From the IMG/VR virus record IMGVR_UViG_3300010334_002550, positions 1 to 35,542 of that record: a stretch of 35,542 nt of DNA, one strand, 5' to 3'. Position numbers and translations under genes: made by a program. This stretch comes from a virus. A model generated the notes under the pieces. The model ran no database searches. It worked only from the letters and a program-made list of their open reading frames with translations, and was not told the DNA's origin. Positions 22,956 to 30,872 of the stretch are shown in pieces (position 1 is the first letter of the stretch; each line of letters opens with the position of its first letter).

Positions 22956-23743
22956 TAACATATCAATACATGGGCCGTAGAGGTAGACTTGGAAATCAGA
23001 TGTTTCAATATGCAACTCTATATTCAATAGCTAAATATAATAATTACGAATTTGGAATACCATTTTCTTGCAGAAATGCAGAAGATGATTATCGTGATTT
23101 ATGTTTACAAGATTGTTTTCCAAATTTAACAGCTAAAGATTCTACAGGATTTATTCCAGTATCACAGGTACAAGAACAGACTAATCTTTTTGTTCCAGAA
23201 TTTTTTAATATAAAAGATAATAAAGATCTATATGGATATTTTCAAACTGAAAAATATTTTAAACAATACAAAGATGATATTTTAAAAGAATTTACATTTA
23301 ACAATTCTATTAAAGAAAAATGTAAAAATTTAAAACAATCATTGAATAATGAAATTATTTCAATACATATGAGATTTGGTGATTATGAAAGATTTTCTGA
23401 TGTTTATCCCAGACCAACTCCGGAATATTATTTAACTGCACTTGATATACTACCAAAAGATGCAACCATCGTATTATTCAGTGATGATTTAAATAAAGCA
23501 TCTTTATTTTTTAAACAAGTTGGAAAAGATTTTAAAATGTTTGAAAATCTTAATAAATTTGAAGACATGTGTTTGATGACTTTATGTGACTACCATATAA
23601 TGGCAAACAGCTCTTTTAGTTGGTGGGGAGCATGGTTAAGCAATTCAAATAAAGTAATTGCTCCAAAAAATTGGTATGGATCTGCACCCGGAGCACCTAC
23701 TGTGTGGTATGATACATATTGTGATAATTGGGAAATAATTTAA
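22952..23743 (+). CDS. Glycosyltransferase family 11 (alpha-1,2-fucosyltransferase-like)
   Basis: Encodes 263 residues. GT11 motifs: G-R-L-G-N-Q-M-F-Q-Y-A (11-21), H-M-R-F-G-D-Y (139-145, corresponding to HxRRxDY for GDP-fucose binding, with Phe replacing the second Arg), F-S-D-D, and M-A-N-S-S-F-S-W-W-G-A-W-L (217-229). Such enzymes transfer fucose to galactose in O-antigens and host-mimicking glycans. A GDP-mannose 4,6-dehydratase that could lead to GDP-fucose is encoded at the right end of the window. The Arg change weakens the assignment of exact donor. Confidence 0.85.
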   Translation: MITYQYMGRRGRLGNQMFQYATLYSIAKYNNYEFGIPFSCRNAEDDYRDLCLQDCFPNLTAKDSTGFIPVSQVQEQTNLFVPEFFNIKDNKDLYGYFQTEKYFKQYKDDILKEFTFNNSIKEKCKNLKQSLNNEIISIHMRFGDYERFSDVYPRPTPEYYLTALDILPKDATIVLFSDDLNKASLFFKQVGKDFKMFENLNKFEDMCLMTLCDYHIMANSSFSWWGAWLSNSNKVIAPKNWYGSAPGAPTVWYDTYCDNWEII

Positions 23744-24540
23744 TGGTAAATATATTTTGCGACACTGATGATTGGTCTCCAACTTTAAAGGCAATTCTTG
23801 AAAATAATACACATTTCAATAATATGAGTATTCACATTTCAATAAATTGTGCATCGTATGATCCATTAAAAAAATATAATATTTTAATTTTACAAGAAAG
23901 CCCAGCCGTTCTGAAATATAGAAATGTTTTATCTTTTTTATCTGATGAAAACAATCGTAAAAAATATTACAAAATTTATTCATGTATACCAGAATTAACT
24001 GAAAAATATGATATAGAATATATGCATCCTTCAAATATATCATGGATTTTAAATCCAATTTTTTTACCAAAAAAAACAAAATTAGTTAGCATGATATCAT
24101 CTAATAATAAATTTTTAGATGGACATAAATTTAGACTTAACATATTAGAATCTGTTAAAAATTTTGTTGATGTATATGGAAGAGGATTTAATCCTATTGA
24201 AAAAAAAGATTTAGGTTTAGTGGATTATTACTATTCAATAGCAGTTGAAAATGATGATACCAATAATTATTTTTCAGAAAAAATACTTGATTGTTTTATG
24301 ACATGCACTTTACCAATTTATTGGGGTTCTGAACATGTTTACAACATATTTAATCCAAAAGGTATAATAAATTTAAAAAATATAAATTTTGATGAAATTA
24401 AAAATTTAACAAAAGATTATTATATTAATAATTTAGATGCTATAATAGAAAATTATTTTATAGCACAAAAAGAAAATCGGTACGTGAATCACGCAATTCA
24501 AATAATATTGACAAAATTATATAATGAAAAGTACAATTAA
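23743..24540 (+). CDS. Glycosyltransferase family 10 (alpha-1,3-fucosyltransferase-like)
   Basis: Encodes 265 residues from the ATG at 23743, which shares one base with the stop of the GT11 gene (TAATG); this start is preferred over 23728, which would extend into that gene. The GT10 donor motif is seen at residues 166-195: I-A-V-E-N-D-D-T-N-N-Y-F-S-E-K-I, then C-T-L-P-I-Y-W-G-S. This corresponds to the FxFEN...YxTEK...PIYWG pattern of alpha-1,3/1,4-fucosyltransferases. Pairing with a GT11 suggests di-fucosylated or branched structures. It is AT-rich with many Asn/Lys/Ile codons, like its neighbours. Confidence 0.82.
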   Translation: MVNIFCDTDDWSPTLKAILENNTHFNNMSIHISINCASYDPLKKYNILILQESPAVLKYRNVLSFLSDENNRKKYYKIYSCIPELTEKYDIEYMHPSNISWILNPIFLPKKTKLVSMISSNNKFLDGHKFRLNILESVKNFVDVYGRGFNPIEKKDLGLVDYYYSIAVENDDTNNYFSEKILDCFMTCTLPIYWGSEHVYNIFNPKGIINLKNINFDEIKNLTKDYYINNLDAIIENYFIAQKENRYVNHAIQIILTKLYNEKYN

Positions 24541-25510
24541 TAAAAATATCGTATTGGTTGGACCAGGATTATTACAAATTCCCATTTCAGGAAAAAATGG
24601 ATGGGGTGGAATAGAAAACACTTTAACACATATAATCAAGGAATTTAAAATAAGAAATCAAGAATTTACTTTAGTAAATGATTCTATAAATTATAATAAT
24701 ATAGTCCGAGATATAACAAAAAATAATGATTGCATAGTACATGTACACTATGATGAATATGCGGAAGATTTATACAAAAATAAAAATTATTCTTTAGTAT
24801 CAACTTCACATTCTCCATATCATCCATATACAAGTATGTGGTTAGAACATACAAAAAATCATTTTAATCGTTTATTCACAAATATAGATGCATATTTTGG
24901 ACAAGCTCATATATCAAATATGCACGCAAAACAAATAAATCCAAACTTATTTTTAGGTTTATGTAGATGTGGAATATCTGAAAATGAATTTATAAATTTT
25001 AGAAAAAATAAAGGAAATAAAAAATCTTTGGTAATTGGAAAAATAGAAGGTAGAAAAAATCAAGCATTATTACAACAAACATTTTCTAATGATTTATATA
25101 TTGATTTTGTAGGACAAAATATTGATCCAAATTTTAAAGAAATGGATGTAGGAAAAACAAAATATCTTGGAAGTTGGTCTAGAGAGCAAGTTTATTCAAA
25201 AATGACAGAATATAGTACAATAATATTATTATCATCATTTGAAGGAGATGTTGGTGTTATAAAAGAAGCAATTGCTTCAGGTTGTAGTGTGGTTGTATCA
25301 AAGAATGCTTCTTTAAATTTGGATATTGATTTGCCATTCATTAAAGTATATGATACAATACAAGATAAAAATATTTTTATAAACGATATAAATATAATGA
25401 ACGAAGAGAATGAAAAATACAGACCTTTTATTTTTGAATATTTTAAAAATAAATTTGATGTATCCGTGACTGTAGATGAATATATTAATTCTTTGAATAA
25501 TTTATGTTAA
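24524..25510 (+). CDS. Glycosyltransferase, GT4-like (GT-B fold)
   Basis: Encodes 328 residues. A GT-B layout is visible: a Gly-rich loop G-K-N-G-W-G-G-I-E (23-31) near the start, the central hinge, V-I-G-K-I-E-G-R-K-N-Q, and the EX7E motif E-G-D-V-G-V-I-K-E-A-I-A-S-G (about 242-255) that binds the donor. This is a retaining family such as GT4. Sugar specificity is unknown. It overlaps the preceding gene by 17 bases and the next by 7. No signal peptide or membrane helix is seen, so it is probably soluble or peripheral. Confidence 0.75.
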   Translation: MKSTINKNIVLVGPGLLQIPISGKNGWGGIENTLTHIIKEFKIRNQEFTLVNDSINYNNIVRDITKNNDCIVHVHYDEYAEDLYKNKNYSLVSTSHSPYHPYTSMWLEHTKNHFNRLFTNIDAYFGQAHISNMHAKQINPNLFLGLCRCGISENEFINFRKNKGNKKSLVIGKIEGRKNQALLQQTFSNDLYIDFVGQNIDPNFKEMDVGKTKYLGSWSREQVYSKMTEYSTIILLSSFEGDVGVIKEAIASGCSVVVSKNASLNLDIDLPFIKVYDTIQDKNIFINDINIMNEENEKYRPFIFEYFKNKFDVSVTVDEYINSLNNLC

Positions 25511-26268
25511 AAACTACTTTAATAATACCTGTTAAAATTGATAGTGTAGAAAGAAAAAATAATGTTGAAACAACATTAAAATATATTTTTAAAAATACTG
25601 ATTGTAAAATTATTATAAAAGAGAGTGATTTAGAACAAAAACTTTTTGTAGATTCTAATAATCGTATTAGATATTTTTTTGAAAAAAATAATACTGGTAT
25701 ATTTCACAGAACCAAATTACTGAATGAGATGTTACACTTAGTAGACACTCCCGTAGTTGCAAACTATGATGCGGATATCATTCTTTATCCAGAGACATAT
25801 AGACAAGCTGAACAGTTAATTTTGGAACAAAATTATGATTTAATTTATCCATATAGGTTTGAACAAATGGATCAGATTAAGATATTTCCAAATGCATACG
25901 ATACTATAAATTTTTATAATTCATTAGATTTGAATGATATTCATATAACACATTTAAATAAATATTTTTGTCGTTATGGTCATGTTCAATTTTTTAAAAC
26001 CGATTCATATAGATCTGGATTTATGGAAAATGAAAACTATATTGATTGGGGTCCAGAAGATGAGGAAAGAGGTCTTCGTTTTGTTAAATTGGGGTACAAA
26101 GTATCATGGATTAAAGGATTAGTCTTTCATCAAGAACATCCTCCAAGTATAAGAAAAGAACAATTCAATAAAAATGAAGAATTGCATTCAAAAATTAAAC
26201 AAATGAATAAACAAGATTTAGTTGAATATTATAGCAAACAAGATTACCTAAAAAAATATAAAAAATGA
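25504..26268 (+). CDS. GT-A glycosyltransferase, galactosyltransferase C-terminal (GT7/GT2-like)
   Basis: Encodes 254 residues. The start is T-T-L-I-I-P-V-K as in GT2 enzymes. D-A-D (89-91) within V-V-A-N-Y-D-A-D-I is the metal-binding DXD. The segment S-G-F-M-E-N-E-N-Y-I-D-W-G-P-E-D-E-E (171-188) followed by R-F-V-K-L-G-Y-K-V and F-H-Q-E-H (208-212) is the Glyco_transf_7C pattern, where W-G-x-E-D supplies the catalytic acid. Galactose or N-acetyl-hexosamine transfer is common in the family, but the donor cannot be fixed. The C-terminal ~35 residues are Lys-rich. It overlaps the next gene by ATGA. Confidence 0.78.
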   Translation: MLKTTLIIPVKIDSVERKNNVETTLKYIFKNTDCKIIIKESDLEQKLFVDSNNRIRYFFEKNNTGIFHRTKLLNEMLHLVDTPVVANYDADIILYPETYRQAEQLILEQNYDLIYPYRFEQMDQIKIFPNAYDTINFYNSLDLNDIHITHLNKYFCRYGHVQFFKTDSYRSGFMENENYIDWGPEDEERGLRFVKLGYKVSWIKGLVFHQEHPPSIRKEQFNKNEELHSKIKQMNKQDLVEYYSKQDYLKKYKK

Positions 26269-26888
26269 AAAAATTACTATTTTACACTTTTCATAGACAT
26301 TTGGATGAAATATATTATTCATCTTTATTTTTTAATAAAAGCGAGTTTTTAAAAAATAATTTTGAAATTATATTACATTGTAATAATACAAATACATCTT
26401 TAGATGATATTAAAAAAAGAAGTTTATTTGATACAAAAGTAGAAATTATATTAACTACAAAAAACGAAGGTGGATACGATTATGGTATTCCAGAAGCACA
26501 ATCTGACATGTATAACATGTGGAAAAATTATGAATATGTTTTATTTTCTCAACTAGATTGTTATATTGTAAATGATGAATACTTTAAAAATGTTTTTGAT
26601 ACCGATTTTGATGCCTTTGTATCACCTATAAATCATATTGGAAGAAACTGTTATATTGGTGATTTTTTTATGATAAAACCAAAAAGTAATATATTTGCTT
26701 ATTGGAAACAGGATAGGCAAAATAGAAATCCACATGTACATGAACATTATCTTGCTGATTGTATTGATTCAGAATATAATAAAATTAAAACATGTGAACG
26801 AATAGGACACCAACAAAGACAGATAGATAGTTACGGACTTTGGCACGAGCACAATAATCATAATGTAAGGAGCGTATTAGAACTATGA
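26265..26888 (+). CDS. Putative GT-A-like glycosyltransferase, family not recognised
   Basis: Encodes 207 residues. A segment N-E-G-G-Y-D-Y-G-I-P (68-76) followed after a helix by Y-V-L-F-S-Q-L-D-C-Y-I-V (91-102) resembles the donor-binding half of GT-A enzymes, with LDC-Y at the position of the DXD motif. Downstream are F-F-M-I-K-P-K-S-N, common in polysaccharide transferases, and a His-rich C-terminus (H-Q-Q-R-Q-I-D, W-H-E-H-N-N-H). I cannot name the family. Context, flanked by GT7C and a methyltransferase and coupled to both by ATGA overlaps, strongly suggests work on the same glycan. Confidence 0.55.
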   Translation: MKKLLFYTFHRHLDEIYYSSLFFNKSEFLKNNFEIILHCNNTNTSLDDIKKRSLFDTKVEIILTTKNEGGYDYGIPEAQSDMYNMWKNYEYVLFSQLDCYIVNDEYFKNVFDTDFDAFVSPINHIGRNCYIGDFFMIKPKSNIFAYWKQDRQNRNPHVHEHYLADCIDSEYNKIKTCERIGHQQRQIDSYGLWHEHNNHNVRSVLEL

Positions 26889-27496
26889 GCAATTTAGATC
26901 ATTTAGGTGGATTTTCTACACAAGAAAATATAGGAGATAATGCAACATATCATCCAATTTTATGGAAATATGTAATAGACAAATATAATATTAAAAGTGT
27001 ATTAGATGTTGGATGTGGTATGGGAATATCAACAAAGTTTTTTCATGATAATGAATGTAATGTTCAGGGAATTGAAGGACATCCTTTTTGTATAGAAAAT
27101 AGTAAAATGAAAGATTATATGCTTCATCATGATTATGCCCATGGCGAAAGCAATCTTTCCGATACATTTGATTTTTGTTGGTCATGTGAATTTGTTGAAC
27201 ATGTCGAAGAACAATATTCTAACAATTTTATTAAAGATTTTGCAAAAGCAAAAATTGTTATGATTACGCATGCAACTCCCGGACAAGGTGGTTGGCATCA
27301 TGTAAATTGTCAACCAGCATCATATTGGATAGAAAAATTAGCAAAACATGGTTTAATATATGATGAAAAGATGACAGAAGAAACTAGAAAAATTGCTGAG
27401 AGTGATTGGAAATTATATAGTCCTGGATATAAAAGCCACTATGTGGATAAAGGTTTAGTCTTTAAAAATAAACAACATGATGTATATATTCATTAA
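26885..27496 (+). CDS. SAM-dependent methyltransferase (class I)
   Basis: Encodes 203 residues. Motif I is V-L-D-V-G-C-G-M-G (39-47), followed by G-I-E-G-H-P as the acidic/ribose-binding strand and F-D-F-C-W-S-C-E-F-V-E-H-V (post-motif region), a form typical of methyltransferases in surface polysaccharide clusters. Downstream T-H-A-T-P-G-Q-G-G-W-H-H-V-N and P-A-S-Y-W-I are the pattern of small sugar O-methyltransferases. It would cap or modify a sugar hydroxyl. It joins the preceding gene by ATGA, and a three-base gap separates it from the next gene. Confidence 0.8.
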   Translation: MSNLDHLGGFSTQENIGDNATYHPILWKYVIDKYNIKSVLDVGCGMGISTKFFHDNECNVQGIEGHPFCIENSKMKDYMLHHDYAHGESNLSDTFDFCWSCEFVEHVEEQYSNNFIKDFAKAKIVMITHATPGQGGWHHVNCQPASYWIEKLAKHGLIYDEKMTEETRKIAESDWKLYSPGYKSHYVDKGLVFKNKQHDVYIH

Positions 27497-27499
27497 GAA

Positions 27500-28156
27500 A
27501 TGATAAAAAATATGAAAATTGGAATATCTATAGTTGGAATTTCCCATTTAGATGGAGAAAAAGCAAATTCTAGAGATAGAGTTGGAAGAATTGGAAGAGT
27601 AAGAAAATTTGATTGTTGTCCACCAAATGTCAATCAAAATTTAATTGAACCATTTAAAAAAGATCATGATGTTTCTATTTACTTGACAACATACCCCCAT
27701 GAATATCTGAATCAATTAATAGAAATGTACAATCCAACCAAATGCTCCACAAAAGATTTTGGTAATTCATTCATGCAACAAACCTATGCTGAGTCATTAA
27801 ATCAACTGGTGGATGAAGACTTAGATTTTATTATCAGTACAAGATTTGATATTTTATTTTCACAAGATATGTCAAAATTGTCTTATGATTTTAATAAAAT
27901 GAATGTTTTATTTAGAGAAAAAGATTGCAATCATTTAAATTATACTTGTGATAATTTTTATGCATTCCCTAAAAAATATTTAATTGATTTTGCAAACTCA
28001 ATAGGTGAACTATATCATGGCGGGGAAAGAAATGGAATGCATGGCACACTTCACCAGCTATCAAAAAAAATTAGTTATGATAATATCAAAATACTTGATG
28101 ATGTAGATCAACTAGGACACAACAACAATTACTATTACCTACCACACTCAGCATGA
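27500..28156 (+). CDS. Unknown protein in sugar array, possible glycosyltransferase
   Basis: Encodes 218 residues (or 214 if the ATG at 27512 is used). It contains D-F-I-I-S-T-R-F-D-I-L-F (about 113-124), reminiscent of the T-R-F-D form of the DXD site in some poorly characterised GT-A transferases, preceded by a helix E-S-L-N-Q-L-V-D-E-D-L. The N-terminus K-I-G-I-S-I-V-G-I-S is a plausible first beta-strand. The C-terminal half has F-Y-A-F-P-K-K-Y-L-I-D-F and a Gly/His-rich segment. No family name can be given; the context supports a role in glycan assembly. Confidence 0.5.
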   Translation: MIKNMKIGISIVGISHLDGEKANSRDRVGRIGRVRKFDCCPPNVNQNLIEPFKKDHDVSIYLTTYPHEYLNQLIEMYNPTKCSTKDFGNSFMQQTYAESLNQLVDEDLDFIISTRFDILFSQDMSKLSYDFNKMNVLFREKDCNHLNYTCDNFYAFPKKYLIDFANSIGELYHGGERNGMHGTLHQLSKKISYDNIKILDDVDQLGHNNNYYYLPHSA

Positions 28157-28779
28157 AAAAACTTGAAGCCATATTATTTGATTTGGATGGTGTTTTAGTA
28201 GATGCCTGCGATTGGCATTATAAAGCTTTAAATGCAGCTTTAGAAGATTGTGGCTACGATGCCATAACAAAAGAAGATCATTTAAAAAAATTTAATGGCT
28301 TGCCAACACGTGTAAAACTTAACATGTTAGATATAAATGAAAAACATGCATCAAGAATTAATAAATTAAAACAAAAATATACATTAAAAATTATAAAAAA
28401 CAATTCTAAAATAATGTTTGAAAAAATAGAATTGCACGAGTATTTGAAGTCGTGTGGATATAAAATAGGATGTGTTACGAATTCAATAAAAGAAACGGCA
28501 GTGGAGATGTTAAAAGCCACAGGACAGCTAGATTATATTGATATTCTTGTTACTAACGAAGATGTTTTGAACAACAAACCAAATCCAGAATGTTATAATT
28601 TTGCCATAAACAAATTAAATGTAAATCCCAAGAGCACTCTCTGTGTTGAAGATTCTGATATTGGATTGAGGGCAGCGTTTCTTTCAAGTGCATCTAACGT
28701 TTTACCAGTAAAAAATACCAATTACGTAAATCTTTCATATATAAAAACAATGATTGAAGATCTGGAGGCCAAGCTATGA
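28153..28779 (+). CDS. HAD hydrolase, beta-phosphoglucomutase/phosphatase type
   Basis: Encodes 208 residues. HAD motifs: D-L-D-G-V (10-14), T-N-S (109-111), K142 in N-K-P-N-P, and V-E-D-S-D-I-G (165-171). A helical cap lies between motifs I and II, as in subclass I beta-phosphoglucomutase-like enzymes. A sugar-phosphate phosphatase or mutase acting before the nucleotidyltransferase encoded by the next gene is likely. This is the second HAD in the array (the first is fused at 21343), so the two could serve different sugars. It overlaps both neighbours by ATGA. Confidence 0.85.
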   Translation: MKKLEAILFDLDGVLVDACDWHYKALNAALEDCGYDAITKEDHLKKFNGLPTRVKLNMLDINEKHASRINKLKQKYTLKIIKNNSKIMFEKIELHEYLKSCGYKIGCVTNSIKETAVEMLKATGQLDYIDILVTNEDVLNNKPNPECYNFAINKLNVNPKSTLCVEDSDIGLRAAFLSSASNVLPVKNTNYVNLSYIKTMIEDLEAKL

Positions 28780-29489
28780 AAATATTAATTCCTATGGCCG
28801 GAGAAGGCAGTAGATTTTCATCTGAGGGTTATACGTTTCCCAAACCACTTATTGATGTATTGGGTAAACCGATGATCCAACAAGTTGTTGAAAATTTAAA
28901 TTTTGATGCAGAATATATTTTTTTAGTAAGAAAAGAACATATTATAAAATACTCAGGTTTAAAAGAAACTTTAAATAAAATAACAAATGGAAAATACAAA
29001 ATAGTTGAAGTAGATCGTTTGACAGAAGGTGCGGCATGCACAGCGCTATTAGCCAAAGAATTCATAAATGACGATGACGATTTGTTGATAGCTAATTCGG
29101 ATCAAATTATAGAATATAGCAAAGATAATTTTTTATCTATTAAAAATCTTACAAACGTAGATGGTATAGTTTTCACATTCAATGCTCTACACCCAAAATG
29201 GTCATTTGTAAAAACAAATAAAAATGGATTTGTAACTGAAGTTGCAGAAAAAAATCCAATTTCTAATATTGCAACTTGTGGTATATATTGGTATCGTAAA
29301 GGTAAAGATTTTGTAGATTGTGCAGAAAAAATGATAAACAAAAACATAAGAGTAAATAATGAATTTTATATTGCTCCTGTATACAATGAATTTATTAAAA
29401 ATAAAAAATCTTTAATACCTTTTTTTGTGCATAAAATGCATGGAATTGGTACACCAGAAGATTTAAATATATATTTACAATCAATATGA
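28776..29489 (+). CDS. Sugar-1-phosphate nucleotidyltransferase (NTP_transferase family)
   Basis: Encodes 237 residues. The nucleotide-binding signature M-A-G-E-G-S-R-F (7-14), P-K-P-L-I-D-V-L-G-K-P-M-I (22-34), E-G-A-A-C-T-A-L (84-91) and the metal site A-N-S-D-Q (106-110) are all present. The enzyme would activate a sugar or polyol phosphate as an NDP derivative; the I-P-M-A-G-x-G-S-R-F form is common in capsule clusters but does not tell the base. It lies between the HAD gene and a phosphodiesterase-like gene, with 4-base overlaps. The HAD product could be its substrate. Confidence 0.85.
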   Translation: MKILIPMAGEGSRFSSEGYTFPKPLIDVLGKPMIQQVVENLNFDAEYIFLVRKEHIIKYSGLKETLNKITNGKYKIVEVDRLTEGAACTALLAKEFINDDDDLLIANSDQIIEYSKDNFLSIKNLTNVDGIVFTFNALHPKWSFVKTNKNGFVTEVAEKNPISNIATCGIYWYRKGKDFVDCAEKMINKNIRVNNEFYIAPVYNEFIKNKKSLIPFFVHKMHGIGTPEDLNIYLQSI

Positions 29490-29932
29490 AAATAATAGCA
29501 CACAGAGGAAATTTATATGGGCCAAATCCAGAATTTGAAAATCACCCCGACTATCTTGTTGCTTGTGTTAAAAATGGATTTGATATTGAAGTGGATGTGT
29601 GGCGAGTAAATAATAAATATTTTTTGGGACACGATATTCCTTTATACGAAACATCTGTAAATTTTTTAAATTCTTTGCCGGGTTGGTTTCATGCAAAAAA
29701 TATAGAAGCTATGGAACAATTGAAAGCAGATGGTCTTCATTATTTTTGGCACCAAAATGATTATTACACATTGACCAGCAAAGGAATTCCATGGTGTTAT
29801 CCAAAATACAAAAACAAATATGGCATATCTGTTGTTTTAGATAAAACAAATATAAATATAAATGAAATAAATTGTTTAGGTATTTGTACAGATTATGCTT
29901 TTTTTTATAAGAATGAAATAAATGGAAAGTAA
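29486..29932 (+). CDS. Glycerophosphodiester phosphodiesterase-like protein, short form
   Basis: Encodes 148 residues. GDPD signature residues are present: H-R-G (6-8) and P-E near residue 16, E-V-D-V (35-38) for metal binding and L-G-H-D (47-50) with the catalytic His. Typical GDPD proteins exceed 230 residues, so this is a shortened barrel. The rest (F-H-A-K-N-I-E-A-M, Y-F-W-H-Q-N-D-Y) follows the family up to about two-thirds of its usual course. It may act on a glycerol-phosphate or other phosphodiester substituent, or bind such a ligand without hydrolysis. The gene is in the NTase/HAD group and overlaps the next gene by 11 bases. Confidence 0.7.
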   Translation: MKIIAHRGNLYGPNPEFENHPDYLVACVKNGFDIEVDVWRVNNKYFLGHDIPLYETSVNFLNSLPGWFHAKNIEAMEQLKADGLHYFWHQNDYYTLTSKGIPWCYPKYKNKYGISVVLDKTNININEINCLGICTDYAFFYKNEINGK

Positions 29933-30872
29933 AAAAATATTAATAATTGGTGGTTGTGGCTATATTGGAAGTAAACTTTTTGTTTATTTAAACAGCAATC
30001 CTTTATATAAAGTAGATACTGTTGATTTAGAATGGTATGGAAATGTTGTTAATCCAAATAATTTTATAATTGATTTTAAAAATTTAACAAAAGAATTCAT
30101 AGAAAAATATGATATAGTAATATTATTGGCTGGCCATTCATCAACAGCAATGGCTATCAATAGTATTAAAAATTCTGCTATTAAAAATAATTTGGATAAT
30201 TTTACAAATTTAATATTAAAATTAAATTCAAAACAAAAATTTATTTACGCTAGTAGTTCAAGTGTTTATAATGGAATTAAAGATGATGAAGTTACAGAAG
30301 ATCATATTCTTTTAAGTCCAAAAAATGTTTATGATTTTACTAAAAAAAGTATAGATGAAGTGATGTCACTTCACCCAGACATAGAATTTTATGGGTTAAG
30401 ATTTGCTACAGTAAACGGATACTCAGACAATCTAAGAGAAGACATAATGTTCAACATGATGGTTAAGACTGCAGTTTTGGAAAATGAAATAAAATTGTTA
30501 AACCCTAAAATTAGACGACCTATTTTGTATCTTAATGATTTGATACAAGCTATTGAATTGATTATAGAAAATAAAACTAACCGGAAAGGGTATTATAATT
30601 TATCTTCATTTAATGGTACAGTAGAAGAATATGCAAATATTGTATCAGATTTGACTGGAGCAAAAATAAATGTAACAGATGAAACATATTTTTCAAAAAT
30701 TATGGGAGGAAAATTGGGAAATGCTCTTGATTTTTCCATAAATTCTGATAAATTTAAAAATGTTTTTAATTATAATTTTGTTGGTACACCAAAATTAATT
30801 ACTAAAGAAGTATCTGAAATTGTAGAAAAGGTTAAAAAATCCAAACGCTCGGATGGAAAAAATTATGAATAA
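29922..30872 (+). CDS. NAD-dependent epimerase/dehydratase, second SDR
   Basis: Encodes 316 residues. It carries I-G-G-C-G-Y-I-G (9-16), S-S-S-S-V-Y-N-G (111-118) and Y137-x-x-x-K141 (V-Y-D-F-T-K), the SDR active site. L-R-F-A-T-V-N-G, R-R-P-I-L-Y-L-N-D and the C-terminal sugar-binding part follow the UDP/dTDP-sugar 4-epimerase scheme. Substrate is not deducible. It precedes the C-methyltransferase and a 3,5-epimerase-like gene, a combination used for branched or deoxy-sugars. It starts inside the GDPD-like gene. Confidence 0.8.
   Translation: MESKKILIIGGCGYIGSKLFVYLNSNPLYKVDTVDLEWYGNVVNPNNFIIDFKNLTKEFIEKYDIVILLAGHSSTAMAINSIKNSAIKNNLDNFTNLILKLNSKQKFIYASSSSVYNGIKDDEVTEDHILLSPKNVYDFTKKSIDEVMSLHPDIEFYGLRFATVNGYSDNLREDIMFNMMVKTAVLENEIKLLNPKIRRPILYLNDLIQAIELIIENKTNRKGYYNLSSFNGTVEEYANIVSDLTGAKINVTDETYFSKIMGGKLGNALDFSINSDKFKNVFNYNFVGTPKLITKEVSEIVEKVKKSKRSDGKNYE

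Noticed and set aside
23728-23742. ATG at 23728 as the start of the GT10 gene
   Set aside because: The ATG at 23743 shares one base with the preceding stop in the manner of other junctions and keeps a natural N-terminal strand.
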